NCBI GenBank assembly: GCA_963580455.1
Contig: OY756970.1
Location: forward strand, 1,240,001-1,304,000
DNA from: Euonymus europaeus
Taxonomy: Eukaryota; Streptophyta; Magnoliopsida; Celastrales; Celastraceae
Direction: 5' to 3'
Length of the DNA stretch: 64,000 nucleotides
How positions within the stretch are numbered: the first letter of the stretch is position 1; every line of letters starts with the position of its first letter. The position numbers and the translations under genes are program-made. The notes under the pieces are model-generated. The model was not told the DNA's origin. It ran no database searches and worked only from the letters and a program-made list of their open reading frames with translations. Below, piece by piece: positions 35,201-46,924 of this stretch.

Positions 35201-38141
35201 TCACTGAATTCAGAACTCGGAGTCAAAGGATATTCATAAAACCGTTTACGTAAAGAAACCACATTTTGCGGCTAACTAGGTGAAACGAGACCTACTATCC
35301 ACGAGTTCGGAAATCAAAATCCAAAATGCCAGGATTGTAGAGCTCGAAAAGTAGTGCGAAATCAAGCTAAAAATCACCGAATTCAGAACTCGGAGTCAAC
35401 GGATATTCATAAAACCGTTTACTTAAAGAAACCACATTTCGCGGCTAACTAGGTGAAACGAGACCTACTAGCCACGAGTTCTGAAATTAAAATCCGAAAC
35501 GCCAGGATTGTAGAGCTCGAAAAGTAGTGGGAAATCAAGCTTAAAATCACCGAATTCAGAACTCGGAGTCAACGGATATTCATAAAACCGTTTACGTAAA
35601 GAAACCAGATTGCGCGGCTAACTAGGTGAAACGAGACCTACTAGACACGAGTTCTGAAATCAAAATCCGAAACGCCAGGATTGTAGAGCTCGAAAAGTAG
35701 TGGGAAATCAAGCTAAAATTCACCGAATTCAGAACTCGGAGTCAACGGATATTCATAAAACCGTTTACGTAAAGAAACCACATTTCGCGGCTAACTAGGT
35801 GAAACGAGACCTACTAGCCACGAGTTCTGAAATCAAAATCCGAAACGCCAGGATTGTAGAGCTCGAAAAGTAGTGGGAAATCAAGCTAAAATTCACCGAA
35901 TTCAGAACTCGGAGTCAACGGATATTCATAAAACCGTTTACGTAAAGAAACCACATTTTGCCGCTAACTAGGTGAAACGAGACCTACTAGCCACGAGTTC
36001 TGAAATCAAAATCCGAAATGCCAGGATTGTAGAGCTCAAAAAGTAGTGCGAAATCAAGCTAAAAATCACCGAATTCAGAACTCGGAGTCAACGGATATTC
36101 AAAAAACCGTTTACGTAAAGAAACCACATTTCGCAACTAACTAGGTGAAACGAGACCTAATAGCCACGAGTTCTGAAATCAAAATCCGAAATAGCAGGAT
36201 TGTAGAGCTCGAAAAGTAGTTGGAAATCAAGCTAAAATTCACCTAATTCAGAACTCGGAGTCAACGGATATTCATAAAACCGTTTACGTAAAGAAACTAC
36301 ATTTCGCGGCTAACTATGTGAAACGAGACCTACTAGCCACGAGTTCTGAAATCAAAATCCGAAAAGCCAGGATTGTAGAGCTCAAAAAGTAGTGCGAAAT
36401 TAAGCTAAAAATCACCGAATTCAGAACTCGGAGTCAAAGGATATTCATAAAACCGTTTACGTAAAGAAACCACATTTTGCGGCTAACTAGGTGAAACGAG
36501 ACCTACTATCCACGAGTTCTGAAATCAAAATCCAAAACGCCAGGATTGTAGAGCTCGAAAATTAGTGCGAAATCAAGCTAAAAATCACCGAATTCAGAAC
36601 TCGGAGTCAACGGATATTCATAAAACCGTTTACGTAAAGAAACCACATTTCGCGGCTAACTAGGTGAAACGAGACCTACTAGCCACGAGTTCTGAAATCA
36701 AAATCCGAAACGCCAGGATTGTAGAGCTCGAAAAGTAGTGGGAAATCAAGCTAAAAGTCACCGAATTCAGAACTCGGAGTCAACGGATATTCAAAAAACC
36801 GTTTACGTAAAGAAACCACATTTCGCGGCTAACTAGGTGAAACGAGACCTACTAGCCACGAGTTCTGAAATCAAAATCCGAAACGCCAGGATTGTAGAGC
36901 TCGAAAAGTAGTGGGAAATCAAGCTAAAAGTCACCGAATTCAGAACTCGGAGTCAACGGATATTCAAAAAACCGTTTACGTAAAGAAACCACATTTCGCG
37001 TCTAACTAGGTGAAACGAGACCTACTAGCCACGAGTTATGAAATCAAAATCCGAAACACCAGGATTGTAGAGCTCGAAAAGTAGTGGGAAATCAAGCTAA
37101 AATTCACCTAATTCAGAACTCGGAGTCAACGGATATTCATAAAACCGTTTACGTAAAGAAACCACATTTCGCGGCTAACTAGGTGAAACGAGACCTACTA
37201 GCCCCGAGTTCTGAAATAAAAATCCGAAACGCCAGGATTGTAGAGCTCGAAAAGTAGTGCGAAATCAAGCTAAAAATCACCGAATTCAGAACTCGTAGTC
37301 AACGGATATTCATAAAACCGTTTACGCAAAGAAACCAGATTTCGCGGCTAACTAGGTGAAACGAGACCTACTATCCACGAGTTCTGAAATCAAAATCCAA
37401 AATGCCAGGATTGTAGAGCTCGAAAAGTAGTGCGAAATCAAGCTAAAAATCACCGAATTCAGAACTCGGAGTCAAAGGATATTCATAAAACCGTTTACGT
37501 AAAGAAACCACATTTTGCGGCTAACTAGGTGAAACGAGACCTACTATCCACGAGTTCTGAAATCAAAATCCAAAACGCCAGGATTGTAGAGCTCGAAAAT
37601 TAGTGCAAAATCAAGCTAAAAATCACCGAATTCAGAACTCGGAGTCAACGGATATTCATAAAACCGTTTACGTAAAGAAACCACATTTCGCGGCTAACTA
37701 GGTGAAACGAGACCTACTAGCCACGAGTTCTGAAATCAAAATCCGAAACGCCAGGATTGTAGAGCTCGAAAAGTAGTGGGAAATCAAGCTAAAAGTCACC
37801 GAATTCAGAACTCGGAGTCAACGGATATTCAAAAAACCGTTTACGTAAAGAAACCACATTTCGCGTCTAACTAGGTGAAACGAGACCTACTAGCCACGAG
37901 TTATGAAATCAAAATCCGAAACACCAGGATTGTAGAGCTCGAAAAGTAGTGGGAAATCAAGCTAAAATTCACCTAATTCAGAACTCGGAGTCAACGGATA
38001 TTCATAAAACTGTTTACATAAAGAAACCACATTTCGCGGCTAACTAGGTGAAACGAGACCTACTAGCCCCGAGTTCTGAAATAAAAATCCGAAACGCCAA
38101 GATTGTAGAGCTCGAAAAGTAGTGCGAAATCAAGCTAAAAA
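35201..38141 (+). repeat. 17-mer HOR (2,941 bp), copy 1
   Basis: It starts at TCACTGAATTC (35201); the next copy starts at 38142, exactly 17 x 173 bp later. The order of private variants is TTTACTTAAAG, GAAATTAAAATCC, CAGATTGCGCGG (35611/38552), TTTTGCCGCTAAC, CGCAACTAAC, ATAGCAGG, AACTATGTG, GAAATTAAGC, AAAGTCACC, and GCCCCGAG (37201/40142). No length change occurs inside. Confidence 0.9.
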
Positions 38142-41100
38142 TCACTGAATTCAGAACTCGGAGTCAAAGGATATTCATAAAACCGTTTACGTAAAGAAAC
38201 CACATTTTGCGGCTAACTAGGTGAAACGAGACCTACTATCCACGAGTTCGGAAATCAAAATCCAAAATGCCAGGATTGTAGAGCTCGAAAAGTAGTGCGA
38301 AATCAAGCTAAAAATCACCGAATTCAGAACTCGGAGTCAACGGATATTCATAAAACCGTTTACTTAAAGAAACCACATTTCGCGGCTAACTAGGTGAAAC
38401 GAGACCTACTAGCCACGAGTTCTGAAATTAAAATCCGAAACGCCAGGATTGTAGAGCTCGAAAAGTAGTGGGAAATCAAGCTTAAAATCACCGAATTCAG
38501 AACTCGGAGTCAACGGATATTCATAAAACCGTTTACGTAAAGAAACCAGATTGCGCGGCTAACTAGGTGAAACGAGACCTACTAGACACGAGTTCTGAAA
38601 TCAAAATCCGAAACGCCAGGATTGTAGAGCTCGAAAAGTAGTGGGAAATCAAGCTAAAATTCACCGAATTCAGAACTCGGAGTCAACGGATATTCATAAA
38701 ACCGTTTACGTAAAGAAACCACATTTCGCGGCTAACTAGGTGAAACGAGACCTACTAGCCACGAGTTCTGAAATCAAAATCCGAAACGCCAGGATTGTAG
38801 AGCTCGAAAAGTAGTGGGAAATCAAGCTAAAATTCACCGAATTCAGAACTCGGAGTCAACGGATATTCATAAAACCGTTTACGTAAAGAAACCACATTTT
38901 GCCGCTAACTAGGTGAAACGAGACCTACTAGCCACGAGTTCTGAAATCAAAATCCGAAATGCCAGGATTGTAGAGCTCAAAAAGTAGTGCGAAATCAAGC
39001 TAAAAATCACCGAATTCAGAACTCGGAGTCAACGGATATTCAAAAAACCGTTTACGTAAAGAAACCACATTTCGCAACTAACTAGGTGAAACGAGACCTA
39101 ATAGCCACGAGTTCTGAAATCAAAATCCGAAATAGCAGGATTGTAGAGCTCGAAAAGTAGTTGGAAATCAAGCTAAAATTCACCTAATTCAGAACTCGGA
39201 GTCAACGGATATTCATAAAACCGTTTACGTAAAGAAACTACATTTCGCGGCTAACTATGTGAAACGAGACCTACTAGCCACGAGTTCTGAAATCAAAATC
39301 CGAAAAGCCAGGATTGTAGAGCTCAAAAAGTAGTGCGAAATTAAGCTAAAAATCACCGAATTCAGAACTCGGAGTCAAAGGATATTCATAAAACCGTTTA
39401 CGTAAAGAAACCACATTTTGCGGCTAACTAGGTGAAACGAGACCTACTATCCACGAGTTCTGAAATCAAAATCCAAAACGCCAGGATTGTAGAGCTCGAA
39501 AATTAGTGCGAAATCAAGCTAAAAATCACCGAATTCAGAACTCGGAGTCAACGGATATTCATAAAACCGTTTACGTAAAGAAACCACATTTCGCGGCTAA
39601 CTAGGTGAAACGAGACCTACTAGCCACGAGTTCTGAAATCAAAATCCGAAACGCCAGGATTGTAGAGCTCGAAAAGTAGTGGGAAATCAAGCTAAAAGTC
39701 ACCGAATTCAGAACTCGGAGTCAACGGATATTCAAAAAACCGTTTACGTAAAGAAACCACATTTCGCGGCTAACTAGGTGAAACGAGACCTACTAGCCAC
39801 GAGTTCTGAAATCAAAATCCGAAACGCCAGGATTGTAGAGCTCGAAAAGTAGTGGGAAATCAAGCTAAAAGTCACCGAATTCAGAACTCGGAGTCAACGG
39901 ATATTCAAAAAACCGTTTACGTAAAGAAACCACATTTCGCGTCTAACTAGGTGAAACGAGACCTACTAGCCACGAGTTATGAAATCAAAATCCGAAACAC
40001 CAGGATTGTAGAGCTCGAAAAGTAGTGGGAAATCAAGCTAAAATTCACCTAATTCAGAACTCGGAGTCAACGGATATTCATAAAACCGTTTACGTAAAGA
40101 AACCACATTTCGCGGCTAACTAGGTGAAACGAGACCTACTAGCCCCGAGTTCTGAAATAAAAATCCGAAACGCCAGGATTGTAGAGCTCGAAAAGTAGTG
40201 CGAAATCAAGCTAAAAATCACCGAATTCAGAACTCGTAGTCAACGGATATTCATAAAACCGTTTACGTAAAGAAACCAGATTTCGCGGCTAACTAGGTGA
40301 AACGAGACCTACTATCCACGAGTTCTGAAATCAAAATCCAAAATGCCAGGATTGTAGAGCTCGAAAAGTAGTGCGAAATCAAGCTAAAAATCACCGAATT
40401 CAGAACTCGGAGTCAAAGGATATTCATAAAACCGTTTACGTAAAGAAACCACATTTTGCGGCTAACTAGGTGAAACGAGACCTACTATCCACGAGTTCTG
40501 AAATCAAAATCCAAAACGCCAGGATTGTAGAGCTCGAAAATTAGTGCGAAATCAAGCTAAAAATCACCGAATTCAGAACTCGGAGTCAACGGATATTCAT
40601 AAAACCGTTTACGTAAAGAAACCACATTTCGCGGCTAACTAGGTGAAACGAGACCTACTAGCCACGAGTTCTGAAATCAAAATCCGAAACGCCAGGATTG
40701 TAGAGCTCGAAAAGTAGTGGGAAATCAAGCTAAAAGTCACCGAATTCAGAACTCGGAGTCAACGGATATTCAAAAAACCGTTTACGTAAAGAAACCACAT
40801 TTCGCGGCTAACTAGGTGAAACGAGACCTACTAGCCACGAGTTCTGAAATCAAAATCCGAAACGCCAGGATTGTAGAGCTCGAAAAGTAGTGGGAAATCA
40901 AGCTAAAAGTCACCGAATTCAGAACTCGGAGTCAACGGATATTCAAAAAACCGTTTACGTAAAGAAACCACATTTCGCGTCTAACTAGGTGAAACGAGAC
41001 CTACTAGCCACGAGTTATGAAATCAAAATCCGAAACACCAGGATTGTAGAGCTCGAAAAGTAGTGGGAAATCAAGCTAAAATTCACCTAATTCAGAACTC

Positions 41101-41255
41101 GGAGTCAACGGATATTCATAAAACTGTTTACATAAAGAAACCACATTTCGCGGCTAACTAGGTGAAACGAGACCTACTAGCCCCGAGTTCTGAAATAAAA
41201 ATCCGAAACGCCAAGATTGTAGAGCTCGAAAAGTAGTGCGAAATCAAGCTAAAAA
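38142..41255 (+). repeat. 17-mer HOR copy 2, expanded to 18 units (3,114 bp)
   Basis: It repeats copy 1 at 2,941 bp until about 40.7 kb and at 3,114 bp afterwards: the GCCCCGAG at 38066 has its partner at 41180, not 41007. The difference is exactly one unit. Two adjacent AAAGTCACC...AAAAAACCG units stand at 40735-40990 where copy 1 has one at the matching place (37795-37880). Most other private variants are unchanged, which indicates a recent single-unit gain or loss. Confidence 0.88.
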
Positions 41256-43800
41256 TCACCGAATTCAGAACTCGTAGTCAACGGATATTCATAAAACCGT
41301 TTACGTAAAGAAACCAGATTTCGCGGCTAACTAGGTGAAACGAGACCTACTAGCCTCGAGTTCTGAAATCAAAATCCGAAACACCAGGATTGTAGAGCTC
41401 AAAAAGTAGTGCGAAATCAAACTAAAAATCACCGAATTCAGAATTCGGAGTCAAAGGATATTCATAAAACCGTTTACGTAAAGAAACCACATTTTGCGGC
41501 TAACTAGGTGAAACGAGACCTACTATCCACGAGTTCTGAAATCAAAATCCAAAACGCCAGGATTGTAGAGCTCGAAAAGTAGTGCGAAATCAAGCTAAAA
41601 ATCACCGAATTCAGAACTCGTAGTCAACGGATATTCATAAAACCGTTTACGTAAAGAAACCAGATTTCGCGGCTAACTAGGTGAAACGAGACCTACTAGC
41701 CTCGAGTTCTGAAATCAAAATCCGAAACAACAGGATTGTAGAGCTCAAAAAGTAGTGGGAAATCAAGCTAAAAATCACCGAATTCGGAACTCGGAGTCAA
41801 AGGATATTCATAAAACCGTTTACGTAAAGAAACCAGATTTCGCGGCTAACTAGGTGAAACGAGACCTACTAGCCTCGAGTTCTGAAATCAAAATCCGAAA
41901 CAACAGGATTGTAGAGCTCAAAAAGTAGTGGGAAATCAAGCTAAAAATCACCGAATTCAGAACTCGGAGTCAAAGGATATTCATAAAACCGTTTACGTAA
42001 AGAAACCACATTTTGCGGCTAACTAGGTGAAACGAGACCTACTATCCACGAGTTCTGAAATCAAAATCCAAAACGCCAGGATTGTAGAGCTCGAAAAGTA
42101 GTGCGAAATCAAGCTAAAAATCACCGAATTCAGAACTTGGAGTCAACGGATATTCATAAAACCGTTTATGTAAAGAAACCACATTTTGCGGCTAACTATG
42201 TGAAACGAGACCTAGTAGCCACGAGTTCTGAAATCAAAATCCGAAATGCCAGGATTGTAGAGCTCGAAAAGTAGTGGGAAATCAAGCTAAAAGTCACCGA
42301 ATTCAGAACTCGGAGTCAACGGATATTCATAAAACCGTTTACGTAAAGAAACCACATTTTGCGACTAACTAGGTGAAACGAGACCTACTAGCCACGAGTT
42401 CTGAAATCAAAATCCGAAACACCAGGATTGTAGAGCTCGAAAAGTAGTGGGAAATCAAGCTAAAATTCACCTAATTCAGAACTCGGAGTCAACGGATATT
42501 CATAAAACCGTTTACGTAAAGAAACCACATTTCGCGGCTAACTAGGTGAAACGAGACCTACTAGCCCCGAGTTCTGAAATAAAAATCCGAAACGCCAGGA
42601 TTGTAGAGCTCGAAAAGTAGTGCGAAATCAAGCTAAAAATCACCGAATTCAGAACTCGTAGTCAACGGATATTCATAAAACCGTTTACGTAAAGAAACCA
42701 GATTTCGCGGCTAACTAGGTGAAACGAGACCTACTAGCCTCGAGTTCTGAAATCAAAATCCGAAACACCAGGATTGTAGAGCTCAAAAAGTAGTGCGAAA
42801 TCAAACTAAAAATCACCGAATTCAGAATTCGGAGTCAAAGGATATTCATAAAACCGTTTACGTAAAGAAACCACATTTTGCGGCTAACTAGGTGAAACGA
42901 GACCTACTATCCACGAGTTCTGAAATCAAAATCCAAAACGCCAGGATTGTAGAGCTCGAAAAGTAGTGCGAAATCAAGCTAAAAATCACCGAATTCAGAA
43001 CTCGTAGTCAACGGATATTCATAAAACCGTTTACGTAAAGAAACCAGATTTCGCGGCTAACTAGGTGAAACGAGACCTACTAGCCTCGAGTTCTGAAATC
43101 AAAATCCGAAACAACAGGATTGTAGAGCTCAAAAAGTAGTGTGAAATCAAGCTAAAAATCACCGAATTCGGAACTCGGAGTCAAAGGATATTCATAAAAC
43201 CGTTTACGTAAAGAAACCAGATTTCGCGGCTAACTAGGTGAAACGAGACCTACTAGCCTCGAGTTCTGAAATCAAAATCCGAAACAACAGGATTGTAGAG
43301 CTCAAAAAGTAGTGGGAAATCAAGCTAAAAATCACCGAATTCAGAACTCGGAGTCAAAGGATATTCATAAAACCGTTTACGTAAAGAAACCACATTTTGC
43401 GGCTAACTAGGTGAAACGAGACCTACTATCCACGAGTTCTGAAATCAAAATCCAAAACGCCAGGATTGTAGAGCTCGAAAAGTAGTGCGAAATCAAGCTA
43501 AAAATCACCGAATTCAGAACTTGGAGTCAACGGATATTCATAAAACCGTTTATGTAAAGAAACCACATTTTGCGGCTAACTATGTGAAACGAGACCTAGT
43601 AGCCACGAGTTCTGAAATCAAAATCCGAAATGCCAGGATTGTAGAGCTCGAAAAGTAGTGGGAAATCAAGCTAAAAGTCACCGAATTCAGAACTCGGAGT
43701 CAACGGATATTCATAAAACCGTTTAAGGTAAAGAAACCACATTTTGCGACTAACTAGGTGAAACGAGACCTACTAGCCACGAGTTCTGAAATCAAAATCC
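41180..43800 (+). repeat. 8-mer HOR of 1,384 bp, nearly two copies
   Basis: GCCCCGAG at 41180 and 42564, AATTCGGAACTCGG at 41781 and 43165, and AACTTGGAGTC at 42134 and 43518 are each 1,384 bp (8 units) apart. Further shared marks are AAACAACAGG, CAGAATTCGG and AACTATGTGAAACG. The copies separate near 43800, where CACCAGGATTGTAG is replaced by TTCCAGGATATTAG. A one-base insertion (TTTAAGGTAAAG) near 43725 is private to the second copy. A third copy starts at 47239. Confidence 0.82.
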
Positions 43801-45080
43801 GAAATTCCAGGATATTAGAGCTCGAAAAGTAGTGCGAAATCAAGCTAAAAATCACCGAATTCAGAATTCGGAGTCAACGGATATTCAAAAAACCGTTTAC
43901 GTAAAGAAACCACATTTCTTGTCTAACTAGGTGAAACGAGACCTACTAGCCACGAGTTGTGAAATTAAAATCCGAAACACCAGGATTGTAGAGCTTGAAA
44001 AGTAGTGGGAAATCAAGCTAAAATTCACCTAATTCAGAACTCGGAGTCAACGGATATTCATAAAACCGTTTACATAAAGAAACCAAATTTCGCGGCTAAC
44101 TAGTTGAAATGAGACCTACTAGCCACGAGTTCTGAAATAAAAATCCGAAACGCCAGGATTGTAGAGCTCAAAAAGTAGTGCGAAATCAAGCTAAAAATCA
44201 CCGAATTCAGAACTCGTAGTCAACGGATATTCATAAAACCGTTTACGTAAAGAAACCATATTTCGCGGCTAACTAGGTGAAACGAGACCTACTAGCCTCG
44301 AGTTCTGAAATCAAAATCCGAAACACCAGGATTGTAGAGCTCAAAAAGTAGTGGGAAATCAAGCTAAAATTCACCTAATTCAGAACTCGGAGTCAACGGA
44401 TATTCATAAAACCGTTTACGTAAAGAAACCACATTTCGCGGCTAACTAGGTGAAATGAGACCTACTAGCCACGAGTTCTGAAATAAAAATCCGAAACGCC
44501 AGGATTGTAGAGCTCAAAAAGTAGTGCGAAATCAAGCTAAAAATCACCGAATTCAGAACTCGGAGTCAACGGATATTCATAAAACCGTTTACGTAAAGAA
44601 ACCAGATTTCGCGGCTAACTAGGAGAAACGAGACCTACTAGCCTCGAGTTCTGAAATCAAAATCCGAAACACCAGGATTGTAGAGCTTCGAAAAGTAGTG
44701 GGAAATCAAGCTAAAATTCAACTAATTCAGAACTCGGAGTCAACGGATATTCATAAAACCGTTTACGTAAAGAAACCACATTTCGCGGCTAACTAGGTGA
44801 AATGAGACCTACTAGCCACGAGTTCTGAAATAAAAATCCGAAATGCCAGGATTGTAGAGCTCAAAAAGTAGTGCGAAATCAAGCTAAAAATCACCGAATT
44901 CAGAACTCGTAGTCAACGGATATTCATAAAACCGTTTACGTAAAAAAACCAGATTTTGCGGCTAACTAGGTGAAATGAGACCTACTAGCCTCGAGTTCTG
45001 AAATCAAAATCCGAAACACCAGGATTGTAGAGCTCAAAAAGTAGTGCGAAATCAAGCTAAAAATCACCGAATTCAGAACT
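42250..45080 (+). repeat. 27-unit-offset duplication, left copy
   Basis: It matches 46925-49753. The offset is 4,675 bp before 43725 and 4,673 bp after about 48250, each step explained by a single-base indel (+1 at 43725 in this copy, -1 at 48250 in the other). Shared marks are AAAGTCACC, CATTTCTTGTCTAAC, GTTGTGAAATTAAAATCC, AACTAGTTGAAATGAG and GAGCTTCGAAAAG (44687/49360). Boundaries were set by eye. Confidence 0.75.
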
Positions 45081-46080
45081 CAGAGTCAACGGATATTCAT
45101 AAAACCGTTTACGTAAAGAAACCAGATTTCGCGGCTAACTAGGAGAAACGAGACCTACTAGCCTCGAGTTCTGAAATCAAAATCCGAAACACCAGGATTG
45201 TAGAGCTTCGAAAAGTAGTGGGAAATCAAGCTAAAATTCAACTAATTCAGAACTCGGAGTCAACGGATATTCATAAAACCGTTTACGTAAAGAAACCACA
45301 TTTCGCGGCTAACTAGGTGAAATGAGACCTACTAGCCACGAGTTCTGAAATAAAAATCCGAAACGCCAGGATTGTAGAGCTCAAAAAGTAGTGCGAAATC
45401 AAGCTAAAAATCACCGAATTCAGAACTCGGAGTCAACGGATATTCATAAAACCGTTTACGTAAAGAAACCACATTTCGCGGCTAACTAGGTGAAATGAGA
45501 CCTACTAGCCACGAGTTCTGAAATAAAAATCCGAAACGCCAGGATTGTAGAGCTCAAAAAGTAGTGCGAAATCAAGCTAAAAATCACCGAATTCAGAACT
45601 CGGAGTCAACGGATATTCATAAAACCGTTTACGTAAAGAAACCAGATTTCGCGGCTAACTAGGAGAAACGAGACCTACTAGCCTCGAGTTCTGAAATCAA
45701 AATCCGAAACACCAGGATTGTAGAGCTTCGAAAAGTAGTGGGAAATCAAGCTAAAATTCAACTAATTCAGAACTCGGAGTCAACGGATATTCATAAAACC
45801 GTTTACGTAAAGAAACCACATTTCGCGGCTAACTAGGTGAAATGAGACCTACTAGCCACGAGTTCTGAAATAAAAATCCGAAATGCCAGGATTGTAGAGC
45901 TCAAAAAGTAGTGCGAAATCAAGCTAAAAATCACCGAATTCAGAACTCGTAGTCAACGGATATTCATAAAACCGTTTACGTAAAGAAACCAGATTTTGCG
46001 GCTAACTAGGTGAAATGAGACCTACTAGCCTCGAGTTCTGAAATCAAAATCCGAAACACCAGGATTGTAGAGCTCAAAAA
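44520..46080 (+). repeat. 3-mer HOR of 520 bp, three copies
   Basis: GAGCTTCGAAAAG, a unit with one inserted T, has its TTCG at 44687, 45207 and 45727, exactly 520 bp (3 units + 1) apart. Each is accompanied by AACTAGGAGAAACG upstream and AAATTCAACTAATTC downstream. The matching region of the 27-unit duplication (49360) has only one copy, so this triplication happened after the two lineages split, or was lost there. Confidence 0.85.
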
Positions 46081-46924
46081 GTAGTGCGAAATCAAGCTAA
46101 AAATCACCGAATTCAGAACTCGGAGTCAAAGGATATTCATAAAACCGTTTACGTAAAGAAACCACATTTTGCGGCTAACTAGGTGAAACGAGACCTACTA
46201 TCCACGAGTTTTGAAATCAAAATCCAAAACGCCAGGATTGTAGAGCTCGAAAATTAGTGCGAAATCAAGCTAAAAATCACCGAATTCAGAACTCGGAGTC
46301 AACGGATATTCATAAAACCGTTTACGTAAAGAAACCACATTTTGCGGCTAACTAGGTGAAATGAGACCTACTAGCCACGAGTTCTGAAATCAAAATCCGA
46401 AATGCCAGGATTGTAGAGCTCGAAAAGTAGTGCGAAATCAAGCTAAAAATCACGGAATTCAGAACTCGGAGTCAACGGATATTCAAAAAACCGTTTACGT
46501 AAAGAAACCACATTTCGCAACTAACTAGGTGAAACGAGACCTACTAGCCACGAGTTCTGAAATCAAAATCCGAAATACCAGGATTGTAGAGCTCGAAAAG
46601 TAGTGGGAAATCAAGCTAAAATTCACCTAATTCAGAACTCGGAGTCAACGGATATTCATAAAACCGTTTACGTAAAGAAACTACATTTCGCGGCTAACTA
46701 TGTGAAACGAGACCTACTAGCCACGAGTTCTGAAATCAAAATCCGAAATGCCAGGATTGTAGAGCTCAAAAAGTAGTGCGAAATCAAGCTAAAAATCACC
46801 GAATTCAGAACTCGGAGTCAAAGGATATTCATAAAACCGTTTACGTAAAGAAACCACATTTTGCGGCTAACTAGGTGAAACGAGACCTACTATCCACGAG
46901 TTCTGAAATCAAAATCCAAAATTC
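46081..46924 (+). repeat. Units shared with 49.7-50.5 kb, offset 3,633 bp
   Basis: TCCACGAGTTTTGAAATC at 46201 and 49834, then CACGGAATTC, CGCAACTAAC, AAATACCAGG and AACTATGTG, recur in order 3,633 bp (21 units) apart. The drop from the 4,673-bp offset is 1,040 bp, exactly two 520-bp trimers. The 46.1-kb segment and its 49.8-kb partner are therefore the continuation of the 27-unit duplication beyond the trimer expansion. Confidence 0.8.
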
